Positions 11,167 to 22,839 of a DNA stretch of 64,000 nt are shown piece after piece. The translations under genes were made by a program, and so were the position numbers. The notes below the pieces were generated by a model, which was not told the origin of the DNA, ran no database searches, and saw only the letters and a program-made list of their open reading frames with translations. This DNA is from Pseudevernia furfuracea (Eukaryota > Ascomycota > Lecanoromycetes > Lecanorales > Parmeliaceae): the NCBI GenBank assembly GCA_022315425.1, contig JAIUPT010000050.1:930001-994000 (forward strand), in the 5' to 3' direction. Every line of letters begins with the position of its first letter. Position 1 is the first letter of the stretch.

Positions 11167-12498
11167 TCAGTTATCATCGTCTCTCAGAGCCTTGAAACCC
11201 TTCATCAAATCATCCCTTAGGTCCTCCCAATGCTCCAACCCTACACTGATTCTGAGTAACCTAGTATCAACTTTCTCATCACTCATAGCCCTCCACTCAA
11301 TCAAACTCTCCACCCCACCTAGAGACGTAGCATGATGAAACAGCTCCAGCTTACTTGGCAACCTTCTCGCCAGACTCTCACTCTTCATCGTAATCGCAAA
11401 CACAGGTCCATACCCATTCGGCATTTGGTCCGTCAACCATTCCATATCGTCAGTCTGCAAGCTTGCATGCTGAACCCTCTCTACCGCTTCCCTAACCATC
11501 ATCCCTCCCCGCCCCTTCAACATGCCATCAAGCCATCTCACCAAGTGCTGACAGTTACTACTCTGCCGCTGAACCCTAACCTCCAGCGTGCGCAAACTCC
11601 GCACTCCCAGCCAACCCTCCAGGCTCCCCATCACGCTCCCCAAAAAGACCCTCTCCTCCCTCAAGCCCTGAACCAATACTTCATTCCTGCTCGCCAGAAC
11701 ACCGCATAACATATCGCTATGCCCGCCTAGATACTTGGTCCCAGCGTGCATCACGACATCTGCACCCCACACGAACGGATCCTGGAGTCCCGGTGGCCCG
11801 AACGTTGCATCCACCAGCAGGAACGCGCCCTTGGCATGAGCTTTCCGCGCATACCTCTCGATACAAAACGCCTCCCCGCTGGGATTGACGGGCGTCTCCA
11901 GGTGGACGACATCCCCCGGACCGAGCTCCTCCTCGGCACAATCCAACGGCAAAATCTCACACGCCGTCAGCTTCTTCTGCAAGCCGAGCACGCCGTGAGA
12001 GCCATGGTATCCGCCGCCGATACTGATGCGCTTGGGGTTCAAGAAGACGTAGAGAGCGTGCAGAGCCGCCAGGCCGGACGAGTAGGTCAGACAGGGGGCG
12101 TGGAGGAGCGACGCGAGGAGAGTCTCGAGGCGGGTGCTCGTGGGGGCGGTGAGGCGGGAGTAGACGTGTGCGTCGTGTGGTTGGGGCCCCTGTGGTGGGG
12201 GGGGGCAAGGTATCAGTCATACTGCTGGAAACAAAGGGTTCAGATTAGGGCCATCGTTGGCATGGGCTACCCGGGAGCGTACAGTTAACTCTTTGGCCGG
12301 GACCAGATCATCAGGATTGGGGGCGTAGCGGAATGTGGTGGAGACGTGGAGAGCGGGGGATACGTCTGTGGAGCGATTGAGTTGGTCGTCGGCGTGGATG
12401 GCGAGTGTGGAAGGGTGGAAAGGGGGTTGGAGCGAAGGGGAGCTTTCGGAGTGGGAGACGGCGGTTATGGCGTTCGGAGACGCGTGGGGAGGAGGCAT
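11167..12498 (-). CDS. Cys/Met metabolism PLP-dependent enzyme (cystathionine synthase/lyase family)
   Basis: Transsulfuration-type PLP enzyme. Exons 12498-12283 and 12189-11167 give 412 residues, the normal length for the family. The substrate-side segment AHVYSRLTAPTSTRLE, the cofactor-contacting SSGLAALHALY and the Schiff-base lysine in VMHAGTKYLGGHSD are all present. The N-terminus (TLAIHADDQ...DVSPALHVSTTFRY) resembles the uncharacterised yeast YHR112C branch more than Str2 or Str3. The intron ends in a C-rich run directly before its AG. Cystathionine beta- or gamma-lyase, or gamma-synthase, activity cannot be separated by eye. Confidence 0.88.
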
Positions 12499-13149
12499 GC
12501 TTGGTTGTGTACCTGAGCACGGCGATACTGACGAAAGATGGATGTCTTGAGTACGACTCTTGCTTCGAGGTTCAGATGGGATTTAGCCGAGGAATTGCCG
12601 GATTAGGGCAAGATTACCACTGCCAATGTTCACACGATGCTTTCATCATCATGACCAGCAACGGTGTGTCTGGACGACTCTCATGTCAGTCTTCTAGTAC
12701 TATGTAGGATGTCACTTCTCCTTCTGGGGAGATCTCCTGTCACGCTTCCTCACGTCCTGGAAGAATCGCACCTCGGACGATTGGCCCGCCGCGCCTTACG
12801 AATGTGCCGAGTAGGGAAAATTCACTTCGGCTGTTGAAAAGCATCATCCGTTAGCGTTCAAAAGGGTTAGAGTAGAGCCACATAGAGCGTTCTTCGGCAC
12901 ATCTTTGGGAGGGCTACTTGACCATCCCCAGGGGGCGATAAGCAGATGCCGCAAGGCTCTAGAACAAGAATAGAGTCAAAGAATCCCATGTTGCACCCTG
13001 AATCATAGAATATAGGTACTTGTAACTGTCTGACTAATGCCACCCCATCACGACATGAATACCTGAGTAGAGTAGAGGCGGTACCCATGCCAGCATCAAA
13101 ATCTAAACAAGCCCTGAGGGTGTCCACATGAGTCGCCAACGAGTTAACG
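12499..13149. other. Intergenic between two minus-strand genes
   Basis: About 650 bp that should contain the promoter of the PLP enzyme and the 3' UTR of the large unknown protein. No gene or repeat seen. Confidence 0.4.
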
Positions 13150-16100
13150 TCACCTCCTCAAAGACGCCATTCGAGACATCTTGTTGGCCGGCGCCGGCAA
13201 GGTATTCGCAAATCTGTCCCTCTCTGCAGCTTGGTCAGTCCAGGTTTTCTCGGCGCTAGAGCCAATGTGCCTCTTCAAATGCTTACCTTGTTCATTATCA
13301 AATCCGATGATGATATCATCGTGTTCGCCCGGATACTCGGGCATATCAAGGCAAACAAAGTCCCTTGCGGGATCGGACTCGCCCTTTGGTAAAGCAAACT
13401 TAGCATCTACCATGCGCAAAAAGAATACGCCAGAGCGGGCGGATGTGTCAAAGGTATCGGTGACCTTGAGGACAAAGTTCATGCATGCTCCATGGCTGAA
13501 GTCTTTGAAAAATGCTACCAGCTGCACGTTTTTGTCTTGCTTTATGATCTGTAAGCGCGGAGTGCTGGCTTCCCAGCGCTTGTTCATGAGGACGACGGAG
13601 CGTCGTCGCGAGATAGAGAACGTGCTTGCCAATCCGTCGTATAGCACGTGGAATCCAGTGAGCATGGCCTGAAAGTTGTGTAGATCTGACAGAGAACGGT
13701 AATGGTACGTTCTTACGGATGGGGACGTTCCCATTGATTCTAGCATGCGGGACAACGAGCTCAAGTCAGCCACTCGCAATGCACCGTCGGCGAAGCCCCA
13801 CGTCATGTCTTGCTGAGCTGCCCTTAGAAGCTTGATCTCATTCAAGTTCTCGACGCTCAGGTTTAGCTGCAGCCCACCCGGTCCAACATTGACCCGGTCT
13901 GTGAAAGTGCCAAAATCACACTCTGTTAGTATTCGAAGATATTCTGAACGTACTGTCAATTGCGAGTCGTGACCATCAGTTGGCGGTCCTCTATTCACAA
14001 CGCGCAAACTATGCCATCTGAGGTCACTAACACAGCGGCTGGCGTTCATATATGCCATGTCCTGGTCAGCAGACGGGGAACTGATGATGAAATTCTGCAA
14101 CTGCAAAGAAGCCGAACAATGATCTTCTTCCGTTATCGATGTCCCAGCAAGAATGGAACGGAATAGCTCGACATCGCTTGCTTCATGGAAAGTAAGAGAT
14201 ACCCTCAAAGAAGACGGCACCCTTACAAGCAGTGTGTTTTCAACTTTGCTTTGATGGGTGCCGAAAAGTATCAGGCTGTCTTTCCCCAGCTGATGGTTCA
14301 CTTTGCTCATTGTTTTGGTACCTGGGGGAGTGATCACCATCAACCGATAGCCATCGTGAGCTCTATGCTGGCTAATACCCTCTATTGCAACGAATTTCCT
14401 CTCGAAGAGTCGTACTCTGCAGTCCTTGATGGGTTCCGCAGGAAATATTGGGGAATCAAAAGATTGAAAGACTGATAGATCGCGCTCATAAAGAATTTCC
14501 TCGCCCCTCCTGGCTGAGTATTCTTTTCGGACCTGTTGCGTGTAATCACAGATGCCCCAGATGGTCTTGAAATCCTTCTCGGAAAACTTGATTTGTAAAC
14601 AGATACCTTCAGCAAGCCCAAGTTGCATCGTGTGGGACGGTATTTTCCATTGCACGTCATGCCAATGTAGACTACCATGCTCGCCTGACTGTATGACAAG
14701 ATTGACTTGCCCATCTTGGCTTGCAATGGCTGCCTTTACCGCCCAATCGGTTCGCTCGCGCAGTACCGAAACAACGCAGGGTACTCTTGACTTGACATCA
14801 TCACGAGAGTCCAATAACACGTCAACAAATAGCTTGCCAAAGCTAAAGTGCCGTTCTGTATCTCCAACCAAAATCGGAAAAAAGGGATCGGCAATGTAGT
14901 TTTTACCCTTGATTGAGGAATTGAGGATGTTGTTGACCATGAGAGCCGCAATATCAGGGGGAAATCTGGGAGTCTCGAGAAATATCTGTAAATCTAGTCT
15001 CTGCATTTGAAGATCATCCGGTGGCAACCTCCCATTTCTTTTCATTGACATCGCCAAAGCACGCATATTTGCAAGTATGGCCAAGTGGACTCCGACGAGC
15101 TCGGCAAGAGGTTGGTCTCCTAAGCTTCTTATCACCGCAACCATGGAACTTATACTGGCATTACCGAGCCTTCTTATCTCAGGAAGGGTTGAGGTAACAT
15201 CTCTCAACACCCACCAAGCCTTTGCAAGGTTGACGTATGCTTGCTTCAAGATCGAGGAAAGTTCACCATTGTTCGCAGCATCAGCTGGAGCGATGGCCGA
15301 AGAATTCCCACGCACGGCGCTTTCGAGCCCTCCTCTGCCCCTCAAAAACCACCATGCAGAAATTCTGACCCATCGTTCGAAAGGCACCGCCATAATATCG
15401 ACATGAGCGGAAGCATTTAGTCGGAAGAGGTCGTTGAAGCGCCGCACGCGCGAGTCAAAGTCATTCAAGGACTCGTCCCTAAGATAGTTGGGCACAGTGG
15501 GTGGAGACAGCGGCTTATCCTTTGGATTATGTGACTCGTCCGGAGAATCCTGACGAGTGCCTGGGTATCCAGGATCTGGCAGCTTTGGTAGATCTTTAAT
15601 GGCGGGTGGGAGGTAATAGCTTGATGCTGGGGCCTCTTGAGAGGCGTATGGTGGTTCAGGTGACTCACCAGGAGTCAGAGAATTGGCGGCCAGAGCTTCT
15701 GGAGGAGGGGCAACTAATTGCCGTGTGGCCCCATGACTTCTCATCTCTGCTGTGTGCCAGGTGTAGCTTTGATCATCGCGTGCCGAGGAGGGTCTATAAT
15801 TGAAATTCCTCACGTCCCCTTTCCGTGAGTCCTGGTCCAGATCTTGCTCTTCATCCCGCCGTCGAGGCGACAACCTTCGAATCCCGGAGAAAGCAGACTG
15901 AACTGCTTCTCGATCATGACCTACATAATGTGGTTCTTCCTTAACCATTTCATCGCTCGTTCCGGTTGGTCCCCTTTGTGGAGACGAAGGCCGGAAGGAA
16001 GTCTCGTCATAGGGATCTGTTGGCCGGGAGCGCTGGTCATTGGTATTGTAGTGCGATGGCTCCGAAATCGGCGATCTTTCAGATCTCACTGAATCCTCGA

Positions 16101-16509
16101 ACGACCTGAAGACATCTTTTGACGGCAGCTCAGCCTCGTCTCCGCCAACACCTATAATGGCTGCCGGAGCAGACTCAAATCTCACACATAGCCCCTTGTT
16201 CTGACGAGGTTTGGGCCTTCGATAGACATCGACTATGGTATCATCCTGATCGACACTGGCAGCAGATGGCCGTCTCAAACCAGCATCAACATCAAGACGA
16301 GGAGCGAGAGGCGCTGACTGAGGTCCTGCCTCTGGCCTTGTACCTGCTGTATGGAGAAATTTAGCGATATCTTCGTCAGTATTTTCGCGGTTCTCCGCAG
16401 TTCTCCCAAATCTGCTATCGGCTGGGAAGAGTTTTCCTCGCCATTTGTGCTTCCCAAAGAGTTTATTCTCGCCTCGAGACTCTTCTGGGGAGGTCACGCT
16501 CTCCGACAT
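13150..16509 (-). CDS. Large conserved-looking protein of unknown function (1119 residues)
   Basis: One uninterrupted frame from a true ATG at 16509 to TGA at 13150. The first 350 residues are Ser/Pro/Arg/Glu-rich and probably disordered. Residues from about 360 to the end look globular, with alternating helices (HLAILANMRALAMSM) and beta-rich stretches (FYHYR-like repeats, VQLVAFFKDFSHGACMNFVL). No membrane segment, signal peptide or catalytic motif is recognised. The basic C-terminus ends MSRMASLRR. A 31-nt GT-AG possibility near the end is too short to be an intron. I do not recognise the family. The length of the open frame and its amino-acid composition make a real gene nearly certain. 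Confidence 0.85.
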   Translation of the reverse strand: MSESVTSPEESRGENKLFGKHKWRGKLFPADSRFGRTAENRENTDEDIAKFLHTAGTRPEAGPQSAPLAPRLDVDAGLRRPSAASVDQDDTIVDVYRRPKPRQNKGLCVRFESAPAAIIGVGGDEAELPSKDVFRSFEDSVRSERSPISEPSHYNTNDQRSRPTDPYDETSFRPSSPQRGPTGTSDEMVKEEPHYVGHDREAVQSAFSGIRRLSPRRRDEEQDLDQDSRKGDVRNFNYRPSSARDDQSYTWHTAEMRSHGATRQLVAPPPEALAANSLTPGESPEPPYASQEAPASSYYLPPAIKDLPKLPDPGYPGTRQDSPDESHNPKDKPLSPPTVPNYLRDESLNDFDSRVRRFNDLFRLNASAHVDIMAVPFERWVRISAWWFLRGRGGLESAVRGNSSAIAPADAANNGELSSILKQAYVNLAKAWWVLRDVTSTLPEIRRLGNASISSMVAVIRSLGDQPLAELVGVHLAILANMRALAMSMKRNGRLPPDDLQMQRLDLQIFLETPRFPPDIAALMVNNILNSSIKGKNYIADPFFPILVGDTERHFSFGKLFVDVLLDSRDDVKSRVPCVVSVLRERTDWAVKAAIASQDGQVNLVIQSGEHGSLHWHDVQWKIPSHTMQLGLAEGICLQIKFSEKDFKTIWGICDYTQQVRKEYSARRGEEILYERDLSVFQSFDSPIFPAEPIKDCRVRLFERKFVAIEGISQHRAHDGYRLMVITPPGTKTMSKVNHQLGKDSLILFGTHQSKVENTLLVRVPSSLRVSLTFHEASDVELFRSILAGTSITEEDHCSASLQLQNFIISSPSADQDMAYMNASRCVSDLRWHSLRVVNRGPPTDGHDSQLTVRSEYLRILTECDFGTFTDRVNVGPGGLQLNLSVENLNEIKLLRAAQQDMTWGFADGALRVADLSSLSRMLESMGTSPSVRTYHYRSLSDLHNFQAMLTGFHVLYDGLASTFSISRRRSVVLMNKRWEASTPRLQIIKQDKNVQLVAFFKDFSHGACMNFVLKVTDTFDTSARSGVFFLRMVDAKFALPKGESDPARDFVCLDMPEYPGEHDDIIIGFDNEQGKHLKRHIGSSAEKTWTDQAAERDRFANTLPAPANKMSRMASLRR

Positions 16510-18186
16510 TGTGGGGTTTCATGAGGGTATCGCGGTGGCTAGAGGCTGAACAGTCATGGGCTTTGTGACTGCTCGATGCTTGATACATCATGGCTAGTAC
16601 AAGTTATTTGCGTGCCCCGGTCAATCACAATGTTGAGCGTCGTTGACACACGAGCTCGAGGGGTACCTGCAGACTGCCTTAGCCCTGTCAAAGCATCTTT
16701 ATTTCATCCCCACCTTTGGTGCCAAGACGCTAGAGTAGCGGCCGTTTCTAAATTTAAGGCTACAAGAATGAGGCTAAATGTCCTCTTGGCACTGGAAAGT
16801 GAAACCAAACTCACGGGATTCAAGGAATCTCGAATCTCGATGTTCTTTATAGCTTTTTCAAAAAACCTGCAGTAGTGTCGGCTGCAGATGTGAGCTGCCG
16901 TCAGAAAGCTTGCTACGGTAGACCATATCTCACACTTGCTTCGTATTATTGAACTAGGTAGGCAGAGAATGACACTCTCCCCATCAGCCCATCTTCATGA
17001 ACGGCTCCTCCTCCACGAATCTCGTTGGGGGTAATTCTCGTTGACCCGTCCAGTACATTACCCAAGTAAGAAGTCGACACGGAATCTGATACGAATTGTT
17101 GATTTATCGCGGACCCAGACCTCATGAATCAGGCTTTTGTGGGTAGTGCAGCAGCTATGTCAATGATCTTAGGTTTATGAGGGACGAACCAAGAATTACC
17201 ATGCTGCCGTGAGTCGTGTACCTATCCTCTCTTTTGCTGAAACCTCAAGAACTTCAAGATCAACGATCGGCACGAGGTCATTAGTTTATGACTAAATTTT
17301 TGTGAAAACCGAGGGAGGTGCATGCGCACGTCAGCGTGACAGAGAGAGACCCACACTAGCATACACATGCATAGGTACACATGGTCGATTGGGCTGGCTG
17401 ACCCAATGAAGAGCGCACACAAAGTTTGGGACAAGATGTATCTGCCTGCCTCTCCAAATCTTACCGGCGTGCTTTTAGTTATCAAGACAGTATGAAATGC
17501 TTCAGGACATCCAACAAAATAAGTTAGCTGGATGGTTGTTGACCATGAGGGAAGCGGGATAAGGTCCGGAAATCTATCTCGAAAGGTCTATAGGACATGC
17601 CTTTTCGTCATTTTGCTCTCACCACTATTCCCCAGAAGACAAGATGACTGGTTGGCACGACTGTCCAAGGTATACAGCCTGTTGAACAGGAAGCCAAGAA
17701 GGACTGTACCTAATAGTATACAGGCGCACGTACTGTAGCAGATTCGTAGATGCGGTTCAAGAGAGCCTGCAGAAAAATGTCTACTCTGAGCTCCCTCGTA
17801 CTTAATACTACTGTATCGTAGAAGCAACAGGCGAGGCGATCGTCACTTTTCCTTGCCGAGCAACCTTCGCATCTCAACCCCAGTCAGACCACTTCACCCC
17901 ACGAAGTCCAACTTCCATCTTTTCACCCTTTCAGCCTGCCCACCACGAACATTTCATTTCAAAGAATCTTGTTTTGAGCCTCTCCTTGCCGACCTCAGCG
18001 CTCAAGTACAATCTAAAATACCGTTTTTCCCCATCAATACTGTCACTGCCGCCTCACCCGACGATTCATCGCTTTACAACTCAGCGGTGCTTCTCTTCTC
18101 GAGCAAACCATCGATTCAATACATACCGTGTACCAGAGATCTAAGGGGCCTGCAAATCATAGCAAACATACGCGGTCGATGGAGGG
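16510..18186. promoter_or_regulatory. Divergent intergenic region of 1.7 kb
   Basis: Lies between the 1119-residue gene (-) and the TRP-like gene (+), so it holds two promoters. Only short ORFs without domains occur. From about 17860 to 18100 the plus strand is pyrimidine-rich, which fits a long 5' leader of the TRP-like gene. Confidence 0.45.
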
Positions 18187-21100
18187 GTGAAGGCTATGGC
18201 CACAGAGACCTGGTGGCATGGTCAAAAGCACTCTCCTGCGCGAATGGGCGAGGCATCATGGGACGCACGATTGCAATACACGCAGAGCTTGATGGCAACC
18301 GCAAAGGGGAAAGAACAGTCAAAGAAGAGCCAGAAGCTGCAATCGCCACGCGCTGTATTACCAAAACAGTCAGCATGGAGGATACGCAGTTGCCAGGATA
18401 CGCCTTCCATTTTCAACATCCTGCGAACAGTCTTACTGGCGGTTCTCCTACCTATCAGACTTTCGACTGCCGCATTCATTAATTTTGGTAACTGCCTGAG
18501 TCCGGACATTGTCAATTCACCCGACCCGAAGCCTCTACAGTTTGTGCCACTATTCGTTTGGGCCACTTTCAATACCAGTGCGGACAGCTACAATCTTAAT
18601 GTTACTGTATATGGCAATGTCGCTGGGATTGCTACCCAGCAGCCATATCCTGACCAGACGGACCCCCAGTGGACAAATCCGAATGATACCGTTGGCAAAA
18701 TTCCAGATGTATATGGATCTGGCCCAGGCGCGCTGTATACCACTTTCACGACGGAGTTCAATGTTTTGGACTACACACCCTATGCTCCTGACGCTGCGAG
18801 GTTTTGCAACACTTCGTCTCTGACAGCATGTCCAATTGCGCCAGTCTTCAATTTCAGCGGCACTGAGTAAGTACTCTTTCATATTCTCACAATCACGAGT
18901 GAAGCTTGTTGGACTAAATGTTTTTGCCTGAAGGAGAAATGTGTCCGACCTTCCTGGAATTACTGCCGCGCACGATATGTATTCGAGCTATGCATTCACC
19001 TCAATCGACACGTTCCTTAGGCTCAAGTCCGGAGACTCACAAGCCGACCCCCTGGCGTGCATAGAAGCTAGCGTAACTCCAGATTTGGGACAAACTCTCA
19101 GCAGGACCCTTACATATCTGCCGCTTGTTGTCCTCATTCTTGTAGCCATTGCAACAGCCACTGCCGCAATTTTCAGTCCTTGGGGTTCCACCGATGTCTT
19201 CAAGTTCACGAGTAACTACGGCAGAGATGACGATCTTCTACGATTGGTGACCCCTGGCTTTGGAGACTGTCTACAATATATCCAATTCATCGTCCTGATC
19301 GGATCTTTAAGCCTGAATTACCCAGGATTCTACCAGCCTGTGGTAAGTCAAGTGAGCTGGTCCGCACTCATGTTCAATGAGAGTTTTGTCACACACGGCA
19401 ACGGTTCCCAAAGCCTCCTCGATGGAATTTACGTGGCCAACGGATCTTATGGACTTGATAGAATGAGTCAATTGGTGGGCATGACCGCAGATAAGGATAT
19501 ATGGGCTGGCATGGTAGTATGGCTCCTGGTCATCGTGGTGTGTCTTATCACCCTGATACAGATCGGTTTCGCCTCTCGTTGGGCTTACCGATTCATCTCG
19601 GACACACAAGAAGAAGACCTTCGGCAAAAGAACCTGCCTTTTAGTCTTGGTAATGCTATCCGGATCGTCTTCAACTATTTTCTGCTACCTATCGTGGCCC
19701 TCTCGACTTTCCAGCTAGTCATTGCAGGACACTCTCCAGGCTCAACAGTAGGATTCGCAACAGTCATGCTTGTTGCTCTGGTAGGCTTTGCAGGTTTTCT
19801 CTTGTGGTTGATAGCGACTACTCGTCCGCGATCGTACTTGTTCGACGACCTACCAACGGTCTTGCTCTATGGGCCTTTATACAACACATACTCGGACAAC
19901 GCAGCTACCTTTGCGCTGGTCCCTGTCATGTTGACCTTTATTCGGGGCATAGCAATCGGTGCTGTTCAACCTTCTGGGATTGCTCAATTGGTTTTACTCG
20001 CAATTTGCGAAGTGATCAACATACTCACCCTGAACGCTTTTCGGCCGTTCCACTCTCCAACGTCTATGAATGCCTTCCACACCTTTTTCGCCGTTGTTCG
20101 ACTTTTGACTGTCCTCCTAAGTGTGGCATTTCTGCCTTCGTTAGGTGTCAAAGATGCACCCAGAGGGTGGATAGGCTACATCATCCTCCTCATGCACGCC
20201 ATTGTGCTCGTATTCGGCTTCTTTTTAAATGCATGCCAAACTCTGATCGAGGTTATCGCAAGATTGGCTGGTGCAGGAGGTGAAGAGGGCGTCGATGGAG
20301 GCGCTGCCAGAGGAGGACTGGTCAAGGTGTGTCACTTAATCCTCGATAACTCTTCTTGCTCGTCATTCCCCAAGATTAGCAGGGTTCTCGTAATCAAAGC
20401 ACTCACTCTTCGTCCGTTATCTAGGTCTTTGGGATGCGCCAACTCTCTCGAAGAAATCCTCGGCGTAGTGGGCGAGCACGTCAAAGCATGAATTCTGACG
20501 CAGCCATGCTAGCCCAGGAATCAGACCAAAAGTCTTTACAGTGGAACGGAGGTCGATCTCGAAGCATGTCGGCCAGCTCGGCAATTCTTTTGAACAGGCA
20601 GGGTGCTAGCGAGAATCGCACGAGTGTTGGGCTTGACTCGGTCAGCGCGGGTGCTGCAGGAGACACCCCAATATCTGGAGGGGCGAGTGCCTTCTCTTAC
20701 CTTCCAGGTGGCAGCCAAATTGCAGGCCATGGAGCAACAGCGGGTGGCATAGTCAATCTAAGAAATGCCGAAACGGCCGATCCGTATTACCGCCCACCGA
20801 GACAGAGAAGGACGACCATGGATGCGAACTCTCCACATGGGCGAACTCGAGGTTCGTGGGGAAGTGCTGACTGGGCCAATAAGCAGTGGAGTCACCACAG
20901 CCCTGACCTGGAAGGCTCCCCACAGCCGACAGAAGGCCCATCAACGTCTGAACGCGACACGCCGCTCCCAGCGCATTTGGGCGGGCTTCGTGATCGTTCT
21001 GACTCTGATGCTGAAGAACCACGGCAATCCACGACTGACTACGCAACAAGAGAAGTTGACTTCTACTACGGCGTGAGGGGACCCGCTCTATCGAACCAGC

Positions 21101-22110
21101 CAACTCGAAGGCTAAAGACGGGCCCCGCTGATCCGACTAGGCCAGTAATATCTGCCTCAGGCTGGGTCAAGAGTTTGTTTGGCGGCAAGACCAAAGAGAA
21201 AGGGAAAGGTTTTGAGGTCGTCAGAAGTTCAAGAGCGCCACCCATGGGAAGACAGACGCCTTCAGGTGCAATTATACCCGGTGAAGAGGCTCGCTACTCG
21301 GATGAACCAAGGGCCAACCAGCCAGAGAGATCTCGCGACCTTGCCCTGAGCGATCAAGGAGATGCAATTGGGGCTGGCACCAGACATCTGCCTGATGAAG
21401 AAAGTCCTGTGAGTAGCGAAAGTGAAGAGGGTGACGAGAGATATATTTTGGATGAAGACTGGCAGCCGAATCGGGAAAGTCAGATCGCACAATTTCCGCC
21501 TACCCTGCCCACTATCGAAACGCCAGGAGGTATAGAATTGCCAAGTCGAATTGCGTCCAAGGCGAGCTCAAGACCCATCCGTGAGAGTACGCGGAAAAGC
21601 ACCAAACCGAACATACCACGAAAGAGTTCCAGACGCGACTCTTCAACAGATCTGGAGATGTTCGGTGCGAAGCTTTCAACGGTAGCGCCTTCTCCACCAG
21701 CCACTTCACAAAGGTCTACCCAGCAGCGTTTGCAGCCACCAGAAGACAATGGCAAGCGTTTTCCCTTCTATTCTCACCATGCCACCTCTCCTTCACAAGG
21801 GACCCATCTATCAGAGGGTGGGGATTCAATGAATTCCAGCATGTTCTCGCCAGGGACGCGAGAAACTGATGAGGACGGATCCGTTCATTATGCGAGACAC
21901 TCTTCATCTGTACTTGGGTCTCTGGCTCCCGGTTTTCAACAGCTTGATCGGCCCACAAGCATGGGGTATGTGCAGCAACATCGAGCCAGCGACAACATCC
22001 ACACTGCAACTTCGAATGGCCCATCAATGTTAGGCTCAAGCGCTGAGCTCGTTGAAGACCCCGGTCGGAGGAGTGTCAGTCCTGATGCTCAGCAAGCTCA
22101 TGCTTTCTAG
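18187..22110 (+). CDS. Fungal TRP-like membrane protein (ML-like domain plus TRP/Flc region)
   Basis: Exons 18187-18866, 18937-20326 and 20425-22110 give 1251 residues. After a hydrophobic leader (TVLLAVLLPIRLSTAA) comes a luminal ML-like domain with FGNCLSP and several N-glycosylation sequons. The middle exon carries about nine membrane helices (for example LPLVVLILVAIATATAAIF and MVVWLLVIVVCLITLIQI). The RPF-containing loop and the helix order match fungal TRP/Flc proteins, proposed to move calcium or FAD in the secretory pathway. The final 560 residues are a hydrophilic Ser/Pro/Arg-rich tail, unusually long. The start Met is uncertain (18187 or 18196). Function beyond family is not shown. 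Confidence 0.85.
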
Positions 22111-22839
22111 GCCCACTCGTTCCCTCGGCGTCACATTATGCCATAGGTCGGGTGCGAAACGAGTCTCTTTATATTATTGCAGAAGGTGCGGTGCCGTTGT
22201 TTCCTCGAAGCAGAATTTGAGCATGTATTAGCGTTGCATGTGGCTACGAATCACTGGCCGGCGTTCTCGTTTCAACAGTACGCGCGAAGGACATAGGGCG
22301 GTGTAACAGCGAGGATAGGACTGTAGAATAGACACATGATGTGTATAATTAGGAGCTTGGGCTTGGCTGAAAGCATGGAACTAGAGAGGGTGGAAGACGC
22401 TTCCAATGATAGTTAATCAATGTTCACGCATTTGGATCGTCTAGAGTTCCACAGGTCACTGCGAGCTCCAAACTTGTAAACATAACCTCCCTTTTGTTTA
22501 ATGTGGGAGAAAAGGGGTCGCGTGCCATCTCCGTAGCCGCCCCAAGAATACACTCTTCTCCTTCACATGGCGAGAACTTCAGATATAGAGTAACTCGACT
22601 CTTCCAACAAAAATACATTTGGGCTCGTCAATCACCAAGAAATCCCAATCCAAATTTCGAGTCAATTTCATGGTTGTTATGACAGCTAACACATGGATCA
22701 TCACACCACTAGCTATCTAATGTTTCGCTCTAGGCCTTGACCGATCAATCAACCTATCCTTACTATATCTAAGTATTAACACGCTGACAAAGCTCCTAAT
22801 CACAACTACCTCTCCTGCCATCAACTCAGTCAAGGCTAT
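22111..22839. other. Intergenic between two plus-strand genes
   Basis: About 730 bp without a supported gene. The right side is AT- and CT-rich and is the likely promoter of the FYVE-RING gene. Confidence 0.4.

Noticed and set aside
13275..13315. A short GT-AG intron near the end of the 1119-residue protein
   Set aside because: Only about 31 nt, below the size of any other intron here, and the frame is open without it.
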